Source: DATEPR01 sp036273855
Lineage (GTDB): Bacteria > Actinomycetota > Actinomycetes > Mycobacteriales > Pseudonocardiaceae
Direction: 5' to 3'
Assembly (NCBI GenBank): GCA_036273855.1
Contig: DASUGU010000130.1
Span: 1-64,000 of the forward strand
DNA length: 64,000 bases
The first letter of the stretch is position 1. Each line of letters begins with the position of its first letter. The position numbers were made by a program, and so were the translations under genes. The notes beneath the pieces are model-generated. The model saw only the letters and a program-made list of their open reading frames with translations, was not told the origin of the DNA and made no database searches. Positions 1-8,709 of the stretch are shown in pieces.

Positions 1-2
1 CA

Positions 3-671
3 CTGGTGCTCGACGGAGTGCACGTGCGGCCGGACGACAGCGACGGCTGGGGGCTGCGCGGCGCCGACCTCTCGCTGGTGCCGGGACGGCGGCTGGCCCT
101 GCTCGGCCGGTCCGGCAGCGGCAAGACCACGATCGCCGAGCTGCTGGTCCGCTTCCTCGACCCGGACGGCGGGCGGGTCCGGCTCGCCGGTGCCGACCTG
201 CGCACGCTGGCGCAGCGGGACCTGCGCGGCCGGGTCACGCTGGACCGGCAGGACGCGTACCTGTTCGCCTCCACGATCCGGGAGAACGTCCGGCTGGCCC
301 GGCCCGGTGCCGACGACGCCGCTGTCGAGGCGGCCCTGCGCCGGGCGGGGCTGGGGGACTGGGTGGCCGGGCTGCCCGCCGGGCTGGACACCACGGTGGG
401 GGAGGACGGCGCCGCGGTGTCCGGCGGCGAGCGCCGCCGGCTGGCGCTGGCCCGGGCCTTCCTCGCCGACACCCCGGTGCTGGTGCTGGACGAGCCCACC
501 GCGCACCTCGACCGTCCGGCCGCGACGGCGCTGATGACCGACCTGCTGTCGGCGACCGACGACCGCGCGGTGCTGCTCATCACCCACCGGAGCGAGGAAG
601 CCGCCCGCACCGACGGCGTGCTCCGGCTGCGGCGCGGGCGGATCGTCGCCGAGCCTATCCGCGGCGGGTGA
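3..671 (+). CDS. cydC: ABC transporter ATP-binding protein, CydC-like, C-terminal part
   Basis: The frame is open to the left edge, so this is the 3' end of a longer gene. What remains is a complete ABC nucleotide-binding domain: Walker A GRSGSGKTT, Q-loop region, signature SGGERRR, Walker B VLVLDEPTAHLD and a switch histidine in LLITHRS. The text around the signature (RRAGLGDWVAGLPAGLDT) resembles CydC of the heterodimeric CydDC thiol exporter needed for cytochrome bd assembly. The membrane domain that would confirm this lies outside the window, so another exporter ATPase is possible. Its last codons (VAEPIRGG) are part of a direct repeat shared with the end of the NDH-2 gene. Confidence 0.8.
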   Translation: MVLDGVHVRPDDSDGWGLRGADLSLVPGRRLALLGRSGSGKTTIAELLVRFLDPDGGRVRLAGADLRTLAQRDLRGRVTLDRQDAYLFASTIRENVRLARPGADDAAVEAALRRAGLGDWVAGLPAGLDTTVGEDGAAVSGGERRRLALARAFLADTPVLVLDEPTAHLDRPAATALMTDLLSATDDRAVLLITHRSEEAARTDGVLRLRRGRIVAEPIRGG

Positions 672-742
672 CGACCCACCGCCTGTCGGGATCCGAGCAT
701 GGCGGCAGGCCGGCCCTGGGCGAGGGCCAGCCGGACGGGAGG
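641..742. repeat. Imperfect direct repeat, copy 1
   Basis: Covers the last ten codons of the CydC-like gene and the spacer up to the ribosome binding site of the next gene. It aligns without gaps to 5111-5212 (constant offset 4470) with about 72 of 100 positions identical. Conserved blocks are the start of the repeat (641-670), GAGCATGGCGGCAGGC (695-710) and CCGGACGGG (731-739). Confidence 0.8.
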
Positions 743-746
743 CGTC

Positions 747-2330
747 ATGACGACCGCGGTCGACCACTATGACGTGATCGTCATCGGCAGCGGAGCGGGC
801 GGTGGCACTCTCGCGCACCGGCTCGCCCCGACCGGGAAAAGGGTGCTGCTGCTGGAGCGCGGCGGTTACCTGCCGCGGGAGCGCGACAACTGGGACTCCG
901 GCGCGGTCTTCGTCAGGGCGAAGTATCGCGCGCCCGAGTTCTGGTACGACCGGCACGGCAACGAGTTCCCGCCCGAGGTCAACTACTACGTCGGCGGCAA
1001 CACGAAGTTCTACGGGGCGGCGCTGTTCCGGCTGCGGCCGGAGGACTTCGGCGAGCTGCAGCACCACGACGGGATCTCCCCGGCCTGGCCGATCGACTAC
1101 GCCGACCTGGAGCCGTACTACACCGAGGCAGAGCACCTCTACCGGGTGCACGGCCGGCACGGCGAGGACCCGACCGAGGGCCCGTACGGTGCCGACTACG
1201 CGCACCCGCCGGTCGAGCACGAGCCCCGCATCCAGCAGCTGTCCGACGACATGGAGAAGCTCGGCCTGCGCCCGTTCCACCTGCCGATCGGCGTCGACCT
1301 GGACCAGGACGTGGACGGGGCCGCCAGCCGCGGCAGCGCCTGCATCCGCTGTGACCGGGTGGACGGGTTCCCCTGCCTGGTCGAGGCGAAGTCGGACGCG
1401 CAGGTGATCTGCGTGGACCCGGCGGTGGCCGGCGGCGGTGTCGAGCTGCTGACCGGTGCGTACGTGGAGCGGCTGGAGACCGACCCGAGCGGGCGGTCGG
1501 TCACCGAGGTGGTCACCAGGATCGACGGGAACCCGGGGCCGGTCACGTTCAGCGCCGACATCGTCGTGGTCTCCTGCGGTGCGGTGAACTCGGCCGCGCT
1601 GCTGCTGCGGTCCGCGAACGACGCCCACCCCGGCGGCCTGGCCAACGGCTCGGACGTGGTCGGCCGTTACTACCTGCGGCACAACAACCTGGCGTTGATG
1701 GGGGTCTCGAAGGACCCTAACCCGACCCGGTTCCAGAAGACGCTCGCGCTGAACGACTGGTACTTCCGTGACGACGAGTGGCCGTACCCGCTCGGTGGCA
1801 TCCAGATGCTCGGCAAGTCCGACCTGGAGCAGATCAGGGCCGAGGCGCCGCGGTGGGCCGGGCGGGTCTCGCCAGGGATGCCGTTCGAGGTGCTCGCCCA
1901 CCACGCGGTGGACTTCTGGCTGTGCGGCGAGGACCTGCCGGTGGAGACCAACCGGGTGACGCTCCGCAAGGACGGCGGCATCCAGCTCGCGCTGGACGAG
2001 AAGCACAACACCGCCGGGGTGATCCGGCTGCGGCAGCACCTGCAGCAGCGGCTCGGCCGGTTGGGGATGCACGAGCACCTGCTCGACCACAGCATCTACC
2101 TGCACAAGACCATGCCGATCGGGGCGACCGCGCACCAGGCGGGCACGGTGCGGTTCGGCACCGACCCGGCCACGTCCGCGCTCGACACCACCTGCAAGGC
2201 GCACGAGCTGGACAACCTCTACGTGGTCGACACCAGCTTCTTCCCGAGCATCGGCGCGGTGAACCCGTCGCTCACGGCGATCGCGAACGCGTTGCGCGTC
2301 GGCGACCACATCCGGGAGCGGATCTCGTGA
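747..2330 (+). CDS. GMC-family FAD oxidoreductase
   Basis: A 527-aa flavoprotein of the glucose-methanol-choline oxidoreductase family. The N-terminus carries the FAD dinucleotide-binding motif GSGAGGGTLA followed by the ERG strand end. The C-terminal GMC segment has the catalytic-type histidine (in AHQAGT) and the asparagine in VNPSLT, followed by TAIANALR. A Cys-rich stretch (CIRCDRVDGFPC) sits mid-protein. The ATG at 747 is chosen because GGGAGG lies 4-10 bases upstream and the FAD motif follows at once; an upstream ATG at 699 lies inside the direct repeat. The alcohol or sugar substrate cannot be read from sequence. The stop is 11 bases from the next gene, so co-transcription with the G6PDH paralogue is likely. 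Confidence 0.88.
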   Translation: MTTAVDHYDVIVIGSGAGGGTLAHRLAPTGKRVLLLERGGYLPRERDNWDSGAVFVRAKYRAPEFWYDRHGNEFPPEVNYYVGGNTKFYGAALFRLRPEDFGELQHHDGISPAWPIDYADLEPYYTEAEHLYRVHGRHGEDPTEGPYGADYAHPPVEHEPRIQQLSDDMEKLGLRPFHLPIGVDLDQDVDGAASRGSACIRCDRVDGFPCLVEAKSDAQVICVDPAVAGGGVELLTGAYVERLETDPSGRSVTEVVTRIDGNPGPVTFSADIVVVSCGAVNSAALLLRSANDAHPGGLANGSDVVGRYYLRHNNLALMGVSKDPNPTRFQKTLALNDWYFRDDEWPYPLGGIQMLGKSDLEQIRAEAPRWAGRVSPGMPFEVLAHHAVDFWLCGEDLPVETNRVTLRKDGGIQLALDEKHNTAGVIRLRQHLQQRLGRLGMHEHLLDHSIYLHKTMPIGATAHQAGTVRFGTDPATSALDTTCKAHELDNLYVVDTSFFPSIGAVNPSLTAIANALRVGDHIRERIS

Positions 2331-2341
2331 CGAGCGGAGGC

Positions 2342-3724
2342 ATGACCGTGACCGACCGAGTCGACGCGCTGGTGATCTTCGGAGCCACCGGCGACCTGGC
2401 CAAGCTGGAGACGTTCCCCGCGCTGGTGGGTCTGGTCGACCGGGGCGTGCTCGACGTCCCGGTGATCGGGGTCGCGAAGAGCGGCTGGGAACTCGGGCAG
2501 TTCCGGGCGTACGCGGAGGCGTCGCTGCGGCTCAACCACATCGACCCGGCCGGCACCGCGGCGGCGAAGATGCTCGGTCTGCTCGACTACGTCGACGGCG
2601 ACCTCGACGACGACGCGACCTACCAGGCGGTGGCCGGGAAGGTCGGCGCCGGTGCGAAGGTGCTGTTCTACCTCGAGGTGCCGCCGCCGCTGTTCGGGCG
2701 GATCGCCCGCGGCATCGGCGCGGCCGGACTCGCCGCCGGCGCCAGGGTCATGGTGGAGAAGCCGTTCGGGACGGACTTGAACAGCGCCCGGCAGCTGAAC
2801 GCGACGCTGCACGAGATCTTCCCGGAGGACGCGGTCTACCGGGTCGACCACTGGCTCGGTCTCGAGGCGATCGAGAACGTCCTGTTCGGACGGTTCGCCA
2901 ATGCGATCCTCGAGCCGCTGTTCAACCGGACTCAGGTGGAGAGCATCCAGATCACGATGGCGGAGGCGTTCGACGTCGCCGACCGTGGCCGGTTCTACGA
3001 CCGCGCCGGCGCCGTCCGTGACGTGCTGCAGAACCACCTGCTGCAGGTGCTGGCCACCGGTACGGCGGAGGCGCCGGCCGGGACCGGCCTGTCCGCCTGG
3101 CGGGAGGCCAAGGACCAGCTGGTCAAGGGACTGCGGCCGATGAGCCCGGACAGCACGGTCTTCGGCCAGTACGAGGGCTACCTCGACGTCGACGGGGTGG
3201 CGCCCGGGTCGACCACCGAGACCTTCGTGGCCACCCGGCTCCACCTGGACACGTGGCGCTGGGCCGACGTGCCGATCATGATCAGGGCGGGCAAGTGCAT
3301 GCCGGTCACGTCCACCGAGATCCGGGTCACGTTCCGGCGGCCGCCGTTCAACGTGTTCGGCCTCGAGCCGTTCGGCAGCGTGAACTCGCTCGGCTTCCGG
3401 GTCTGGCCGAACAGCAGGACCTCGCTCACGGTCGCCGGCCGGAAGCCGGGGGCCGGCATGCGGTTCGAGCCGCGGGAGCTGGTCTTCGGCGAGGCGCCCG
3501 GCTCGGACATGCGGCCGTACGACCGGCTGATCGGCGCGGCGCTGGACGGCGACCGGTGGCTGTTCGCCCGGCAGGACACCGTCGAGACCGCGTGGCAGGT
3601 GGTCGAGCCGGTGCTGGCCCCGGGAGCGGTGACCGCGCACCCGTACCCCCGCGGCAGCTGGGGACCCAAGGAAGCCGACTCGGTCCTGCCGGACGGGGAG
3701 AGCTGGCACGACCCGACCGGCTGA
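2342..3724 (+). CDS. zwf: Glucose-6-phosphate dehydrogenase, divergent paralogue
   Basis: A 460-aa protein of the G6PDH family, which oxidises glucose-6-phosphate with NADP at the entry of the pentose phosphate pathway. Family signatures seen are the Rossmann motif GATGDLAK, VEKPFGTDL and QNHLLQ with the catalytic histidine. The substrate-site motif normally DHYLGK reads DHWLGL here: the histidine stays, but the lysine that contacts the sugar phosphate is leucine and the tyrosine is tryptophan. Substrate or activity may therefore differ. ATG 2342 is only 1 base after GGAGG (2336-2340); GTG 2348 is better spaced and may be the real start. It lies between the GMC oxidoreductase and NDH-2, consistent with a redox operon. 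Confidence 0.85.
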   Translation: MTVTDRVDALVIFGATGDLAKLETFPALVGLVDRGVLDVPVIGVAKSGWELGQFRAYAEASLRLNHIDPAGTAAAKMLGLLDYVDGDLDDDATYQAVAGKVGAGAKVLFYLEVPPPLFGRIARGIGAAGLAAGARVMVEKPFGTDLNSARQLNATLHEIFPEDAVYRVDHWLGLEAIENVLFGRFANAILEPLFNRTQVESIQITMAEAFDVADRGRFYDRAGAVRDVLQNHLLQVLATGTAEAPAGTGLSAWREAKDQLVKGLRPMSPDSTVFGQYEGYLDVDGVAPGSTTETFVATRLHLDTWRWADVPIMIRAGKCMPVTSTEIRVTFRRPPFNVFGLEPFGSVNSLGFRVWPNSRTSLTVAGRKPGAGMRFEPRELVFGEAPGSDMRPYDRLIGAALDGDRWLFARQDTVETAWQVVEPVLAPGAVTAHPYPRGSWGPKEADSVLPDGESWHDPTG

Positions 3725-3749
3725 CGGCGCGCACATCGGGAGGCAGAGG

Positions 3750-5141
3750 GTGAGTGACGATCGCACGCCCACCGCGGTGGTCGTGGGGGCCGGCTTCGCC
3801 GGCATCGGGGCCGCCCACGAGCTGGCCAAGCACGGCGTGCGGGTGGTGCTGGTGGACCGCAACGACTACCACCAGTTCCAGCCGCTGCTCTACCAGGTCG
3901 CGACGGCCGGGCTGGCCCGCTCGGACGTCGCCGCCTCGCTGCGCACCTTGATGCGTCGCCAGGAGCTGGTCGACGTCAAGGCTGCCGACGTGGCGTCGGT
4001 GGACGCGGAGGCACACCGGGTGACCACGGCCGACGGGACGACGTTCACCGGCGACTACCTGATCCTCGCGGCCGGGTCACGGCCGAACTTCTTCGACACC
4101 CCCGGTGCCGACGACCACTCGATCCCGCTGTACTCGGTGAACGACGCGGAACGCCTGCGTACCAGGGTGTTCGCCGCGTTCGACGCCGCCGACCGTGACC
4201 CGTCGCTGGTCGACCGCGGCGTGATCCGGTTCGTCGTGGTCGGCGGCGGGCCGACCGGGGTCGAGGTGGCCGGCGCGCTGGCCGAGCTGATCCACGACGT
4301 GCTGCCGCACCAGTATCGCGGCCTGGCGGTGCGCTCGGCCAGCGTGCACCTGGTCGACCACGCGCACACGCTGCTCGGCCCGTTCTCCGACCGTGCGCAC
4401 GACTACGCGGCGAAGGTGCTGCAGCGCAAGGGAGTGCGACTCCACCTTGGCACCGGCGTCGTCGAGATCACGCCGGAGAAGGTCGTGCTCAGCGACGGCA
4501 CCTCCCTGACCACCCGCACCGTCATCTGGGCCGGCGGGGTGATGGCGGCCTCCCTGGCCGAGCGGACCGGGCTGCCGGTGGGCCGGGGCGGGCGACTGGT
4601 GGTCGAGCACGACCTGAGCGTCGAGGACGTCCCCGGCGTATACGCGGTCGGCGACGTCGCCAACGTGCCGGCGCCGGACGGCACGCCGTACCCGCAGCTG
4701 GGCTCGGTCGCCCTGCAGAGCGGGCAGTGGGCGGCCCGCAACGTGGTCGCCGACGTGCACGGGAAGTCCCGCAAGCCGTTCCACTACCACGACAAGGGCA
4801 TCATGGCGATGATCGGCCGCGGGGCCGCCGTCGCCGAGATCGGCGAGCACCGGCACGAGCTGCACGGGCCGGTCGCGTTCGCCTCCTGGCTCGGGGTGCA
4901 CGCCTACCTGATGAGCGGGGTCCGCAGCCGGGTCGACGCGTTCATGTCCTGGGGCTGGGACTACTTCAGCACCAACCGCACGCCCGCGATCGTGGACCGC
5001 GGCGCCGCCGGCCGCATCGACTGGGGCGACGAGGCCGACGAGCCCGACGACGCCGACTCGGCCGACGCGGACGACCGGGCCGCCGCGGCCGCCCCCCGGC
5101 AGGAAGAGGCGGTCGTCGCCGAGCCCATCCGCAGCGGGTGA
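3750..5141 (+). CDS. ndh: Type II NADH dehydrogenase (NDH-2)
   Basis: A 463-aa single-subunit, non-proton-pumping NADH:quinone oxidoreductase that works at the inner face of the membrane. It has two dinucleotide-binding motifs: VVVGAGFAGIGAAHEL at the N-terminus (FAD) and VVVGGGPTGVEVAG near residue 165 (NADH), plus the FAD-contact motif YAVGDVANV. The family hallmark NDYHQFQPLLYQVATAGL is present. A GTG start at 3750 follows GGAGGCAGAGGG. The acidic tail is rich in Asp/Ala and the last residues (VAEPIRSG) match the end of the upstream CydC-like gene through the direct repeat. NADH reoxidation would complement the dehydrogenases upstream. Confidence 0.92.
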   Translation: MSDDRTPTAVVVGAGFAGIGAAHELAKHGVRVVLVDRNDYHQFQPLLYQVATAGLARSDVAASLRTLMRRQELVDVKAADVASVDAEAHRVTTADGTTFTGDYLILAAGSRPNFFDTPGADDHSIPLYSVNDAERLRTRVFAAFDAADRDPSLVDRGVIRFVVVGGGPTGVEVAGALAELIHDVLPHQYRGLAVRSASVHLVDHAHTLLGPFSDRAHDYAAKVLQRKGVRLHLGTGVVEITPEKVVLSDGTSLTTRTVIWAGGVMAASLAERTGLPVGRGGRLVVEHDLSVEDVPGVYAVGDVANVPAPDGTPYPQLGSVALQSGQWAARNVVADVHGKSRKPFHYHDKGIMAMIGRGAAVAEIGEHRHELHGPVAFASWLGVHAYLMSGVRSRVDAFMSWGWDYFSTNRTPAIVDRGAAGRIDWGDEADEPDDADSADADDRAAAAAPRQEEAVVAEPIRSG

Positions 5142-5212
5142 GGACCCGGCTGCGCCGGTCGGGCGAGCATGGCGGCAGGCCGACTCCAGCGACCGGCCGG
5201 CCGGACGGGGAG
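5111..5212. repeat. Imperfect direct repeat, copy 2
   Basis: The second copy of the element at 641-742, again spanning the last ten codons of a gene, its stop and the following spacer. The two copies flank exactly the GMC, zwf and ndh genes, a 4470-bp unit. Confidence 0.8.
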
Positions 5213-5283
5213 GACGACCGCCGGCGGCAGCCGGATGTCATCCGGGCGCCGTAGCGCCCCACGACCGCACGAAAGGGCTCACC

Positions 5284-7155
5284 ATGGCGGACCAGCGCAC
5301 GTCGCCAAGCTCAATGTCCATCGCCGAGCACGGCCTGATCGGCGACCTGCACACCGCGGCGCTGGTGGCGACCGACGGGACCGTCGACTGGTTCTGCTGC
5401 CCGCGGTTCGACTCGCCCTCGGTGTTCGGTGCGCTGCTCGACCCGGAGAAGGGCGGGCACTGCCGGATCCGCCCGGTCGGCACCGAATACATCACCAAGC
5501 AGCTCTACCTGCCCGACACGGCGGTGCTGATCACCCGGTTCCTGGCCGCGGACGGGGTCGGCGAGGTGGTCGACTTCATGCCGCCGGCCGGGGCGCTGGC
5601 GACCGCCCAGCACCGTCTGGTCCGGATGGTCCGCTGCGTGCGCGGTCAGCTGAACTTCGAGATGGAGGTCGCGCCCCGGTTCGACTACGGCCGGCGCGAG
5701 CACACCCTGCAGCTGACCGCCGCCGGCGCGGTGTTCACCGCCGGGGACATGGGCCTGACGTTGCACTCGGTCCGGGAGCCGGACGACGAGCGGGTCGCCC
5801 AGGTGCGGCCGGCCGGCGAGGACCTGGTGGTGCGGCTGCCGCTGTCGGCCGGTGAGACCCGCGGCGTCATCCTGGAGTGGGGCGCCGGCCGGCCGCGGGA
5901 GGTCAGGCCCGAGGAGATCGAGCGCGAGCACGCCGCAACGGTGCAGTTCTGGCGGTCCTGGCTGGCCCGCTCGACGTACCGGGGTCGGTGGCGGGAGATG
6001 GTGCAGCGCTCGGCGATCACGCTGAAGCTGATGACGTACGCGCCCTCCGGCGCACTGGTCGCGGCCCCGACCGCGGCCCTGCCCGAGCAGGTCGGCGGCG
6101 AGCGGAACTGGGACTACCGCTACACCTGGGTCCGCGACGGGTCGTTCTCGGTGCACGCGCTGCTCGGGCTCGGCTTCGTCGACGAGGCCGCCGGGTTCGC
6201 GCTCTGGCTGCGGGACCGGGTGGCGGACCGGGACGCGCACAAGGGCGGCCCGCCGCTGAACATCATGTACCGGGTGGACGGCTCGTCCGACCTGGTCGAG
6301 GAGTCGCTCGAGCACTGGTCCGGCTACCGCGGCTCGCGACCGGTCCGGATCGGCAACGGCGCCGCCGAGCAGCTCCAGCTGGACATCTACGGCGAGGCAT
6401 TCGACAGCCTCTACGCCGCCGACCGGGTCGGGATCCCGATCGGGCACCGCGGGTGGACGGAGCTGGCCGGAGTGCTCGACTGGCTGGTGGACAACTGGGA
6501 CCAGCCCGAGGAAGGCATCTGGGAGACCCGCGGCGGCCGGAAGGACTTCACCTACGGGCGGGCGATGAGCTGGGCCGCATTCGACCGTGGCATCCGGCTG
6601 GCCGCCGAGCACGGGCGGCCGGCTCCGCTCGAGCGGTGGACCCGGGCGCGGGACGCGATATACCAGCAGATCATGGACAAGGGCTGGAACGCCGACCGCG
6701 GCGCGTTCGTGCAGCACTACGGCAGCCCGGTGCTGGACTCGTCGCTGCTGCGGATGTCCCGCCTCGGCGTCATCTCCCCGCTCGATCCGCTGTGGACGTC
6801 CACTTTGGACGCCATGCGGGACGAGCTGGTCAGCGACAGCCTCGTCTACCGATACGACCCGGCCGCGTCCCCGGACGGGCTGGCGGGCGATGAGGGCACG
6901 TTCTCGCTGTGCACCTTCGCCTGGGTGGACGCGCTGGCCCGGTCCGGGCGCCTGGAGGAGTCCAGGCTGGTGTTCGAGAAGATGCTGACCTACGCCAACC
7001 ACGTCGGCCTGTACTCCGAGGAGATCGCGCTGACCGGGGAGCAGATCGGCAACTTCCCGCAGGCGTTCACCCACCTCGCGCTGATCGACGCGGCCATCAC
7101 CCTGGACGAGGCGATCGACCGGGACCTCGCCCACCGGCCGCTGGCCAGGACATGA
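5284..7155 (+). CDS. GH15-family glycoside hydrolase (glucoamylase/trehalase-like)
   Basis: A 623-aa protein with the actinobacterial GH15 layout: an N-terminal beta-sandwich opening with SIAEHGLIGDLHTAALVA and DGTVDWFCCPRFDSPSVF, then an (alpha/alpha)6 barrel. The barrel includes the family motif NWDYRYTWVRDGSF, the acidic QLDIYGE segment and a C-terminal DEGTFSLCTFAWVDAL stretch. Characterised actinobacterial relatives hydrolyse trehalose or alpha-1,4-glucans; sequence alone does not separate these. No signal peptide is seen, so it probably acts in the cytoplasm. Start ATG 5284 follows GAAAGGG. It stands downstream of the NADH dehydrogenase with a 142-bp gap. Confidence 0.9.
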   Translation: MADQRTSPSSMSIAEHGLIGDLHTAALVATDGTVDWFCCPRFDSPSVFGALLDPEKGGHCRIRPVGTEYITKQLYLPDTAVLITRFLAADGVGEVVDFMPPAGALATAQHRLVRMVRCVRGQLNFEMEVAPRFDYGRREHTLQLTAAGAVFTAGDMGLTLHSVREPDDERVAQVRPAGEDLVVRLPLSAGETRGVILEWGAGRPREVRPEEIEREHAATVQFWRSWLARSTYRGRWREMVQRSAITLKLMTYAPSGALVAAPTAALPEQVGGERNWDYRYTWVRDGSFSVHALLGLGFVDEAAGFALWLRDRVADRDAHKGGPPLNIMYRVDGSSDLVEESLEHWSGYRGSRPVRIGNGAAEQLQLDIYGEAFDSLYAADRVGIPIGHRGWTELAGVLDWLVDNWDQPEEGIWETRGGRKDFTYGRAMSWAAFDRGIRLAAEHGRPAPLERWTRARDAIYQQIMDKGWNADRGAFVQHYGSPVLDSSLLRMSRLGVISPLDPLWTSTLDAMRDELVSDSLVYRYDPAASPDGLAGDEGTFSLCTFAWVDALARSGRLEESRLVFEKMLTYANHVGLYSEEIALTGEQIGNFPQAFTHLALIDAAITLDEAIDRDLAHRPLART

Positions 7156-7180
7156 CGGAACGTCCCGGAATGGCACCGCC

Positions 7181-8665
7181 ATGACCGGCGACCCGACCCG
7201 GACCGGTGTATCCGCCCGGGACCTGATCCTCCCGTTGGCGTTGGCCCAGTTCATCGCCAGCTACGCGGCCACGAACATGAACGTGGCCATCAGCGCGATC
7301 GCCGACGACCTCGGCACCACCGTGTCCGGCGTGCAGACCGCCATCACCCTGTTCACGCTGGTGATGGCCGCGCTGATGATCCCGGGCAGCAAGCTGACCG
7401 ACATCTGGGGCCGCAAGCGGTGCTTCCTGCTGGGCCTGATCATCTACGGGATCGGTGGACTGCTGGCGGCGCTGTCCCAGGGCCTGCCGCTGCTGATCAT
7501 CGGGTACTCGTTGCTGGAGGGCATCGGCTCGGCGCTGATGATCCCGCCCATCTACATCCTGGTCACGGTCACCTTCGCCGACGTGAAGTCGCGGGCCAAG
7601 TACTTCGGTGTGGTCAGCGGAGCGGGCGGGCTGGGCGCGGCGGCCGGACCGCTGATCGGCGGCCTGGTGACCAGCGCGATCAGCTGGCGTGCCTCGTTCG
7701 GCCTGCAGGTCCTGGTGGTCGCCGCGATCGCGCTGCTCGCGCGCCGGATCACCGATCCGCCCCAACTGGCCACGAAGCCACGTTTCGACGTGACCGGCGC
7801 GATCCTGTCCGCCGCCGGGCTGTGCTTCGTGGTGCTGGGGCTGCTGCAGTCCAGGACGTACGGCTTCCTGGTGTCCCGGGAGGACTTCACCATCGGGGAC
7901 ACGGTGGTGATACCGAAGGGTTCGATCTCACCGGTGTGGGTGCTGGTGGCCATCGGTGCGCTGTTCCTGCTGTGGTTCTTCCTGCATGTCCGGTCCCGCC
8001 AGAAGAAGGGCAAGGACGTCCTGTTGCACCTGAGGCTGTTCCGTAACCGGACCGCCAACCTGGGGCTGGGCACCCAGACGATCCAGTGGCTGGTCCTGCA
8101 GGGGTCGTTCTTCGTGGTCTCGGTCTACCTGCAGGAGGTCAACGGCTACAACGCGATCCAGACCGGACTGCTGCTGACGCCGGCCACGATCGGGATCCTG
8201 GTCGCGTCGGCGGCGGCCGGCCGGTTCGCCCGGCGGCACCCGCAGCGCTGGTTGATCATCGCCGGGTTCCTGTTCACCGCCGTCGGCATGGTTCTGCTCC
8301 TGACCCTGGTCAGGGCACACTCCGGATTCCTCACGTGGATACCGGGCCTGCTGCTGGTCGGCCTGGGCACCGGGACCATGCTGACCTCGTCGGTCAACGT
8401 CGTCCAGTCCAGCTTCCCGGACACCGACCAGGGCGACATCTCCGGCCTGTCCCGCAGCGTCTCCAATCTCGGCTCGTCGCTGGGTACGGCCCTGGTCGGC
8501 TCGGTCCTGGTCGCCGTGGCCCTGCCGGCCGGCCAGCCGTTCGCCGTCGCCCTGGCGATGCTGCTCGTCCTCACCCTGATCGGCACGGTCATCGCGGTGC
8601 TCATCCCGCGCCGTCCACGTCGCGACGTGGACGAAAGATCACCCAACCTCACCCGGCCGGGGTGA
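7181..8665 (+). CDS. MFS transporter, DHA2-type with 14 transmembrane helices
   Basis: A 494-aa polytopic membrane protein. The first helices contain the NVAISAIADDLG and GSKLTDIWGRKRCFLLG (motif A) signatures of the drug:H+ antiporter-2 branch of the major facilitator superfamily. Roughly 14 hydrophobic segments are visible, with a soluble loop after helix 6 (SREDFTIGDTVVIPKGS). Such proteins export drugs or metabolites using the proton gradient; the substrate cannot be inferred. The tail is basic. It starts 26 bases after the GH15 gene. Confidence 0.88.
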   Translation: MTGDPTRTGVSARDLILPLALAQFIASYAATNMNVAISAIADDLGTTVSGVQTAITLFTLVMAALMIPGSKLTDIWGRKRCFLLGLIIYGIGGLLAALSQGLPLLIIGYSLLEGIGSALMIPPIYILVTVTFADVKSRAKYFGVVSGAGGLGAAAGPLIGGLVTSAISWRASFGLQVLVVAAIALLARRITDPPQLATKPRFDVTGAILSAAGLCFVVLGLLQSRTYGFLVSREDFTIGDTVVIPKGSISPVWVLVAIGALFLLWFFLHVRSRQKKGKDVLLHLRLFRNRTANLGLGTQTIQWLVLQGSFFVVSVYLQEVNGYNAIQTGLLLTPATIGILVASAAAGRFARRHPQRWLIIAGFLFTAVGMVLLLTLVRAHSGFLTWIPGLLLVGLGTGTMLTSSVNVVQSSFPDTDQGDISGLSRSVSNLGSSLGTALVGSVLVAVALPAGQPFAVALAMLLVLTLIGTVIAVLIPRRPRRDVDERSPNLTRPG

Positions 8666-8672
8666 GGAAGCC

Positions 8673-8687
8673 GCCGGTTCGACCGGC
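8673..8687. terminator. Small hairpin between MFS and SulP genes
   Basis: GCCGGT-TCG-ACCGGC, a perfect 6-bp stem with a 3-nt loop in the 44-bp spacer. No T-tract follows, so termination is uncertain. Confidence 0.3.
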
Positions 8688-8709
8688 CAAGGTGCTGCGA
8701 GGTGGTTCG

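Noticed and set aside
1778..2341. Long in-frame extension upstream of the G6PDH gene
   Set aside because: It overlaps the GMC gene in another frame, has shadow composition (Arg/Ala/Gly/His-rich), and the Rossmann motif begins only after ATG 2342.
5311..7254. Antisense reading frame of 647 codons over the GH15 gene
   Set aside because: Typical high-GC shadow: low complexity of Arg, Pro, Val and Gly, no domain, no ribosome binding site.
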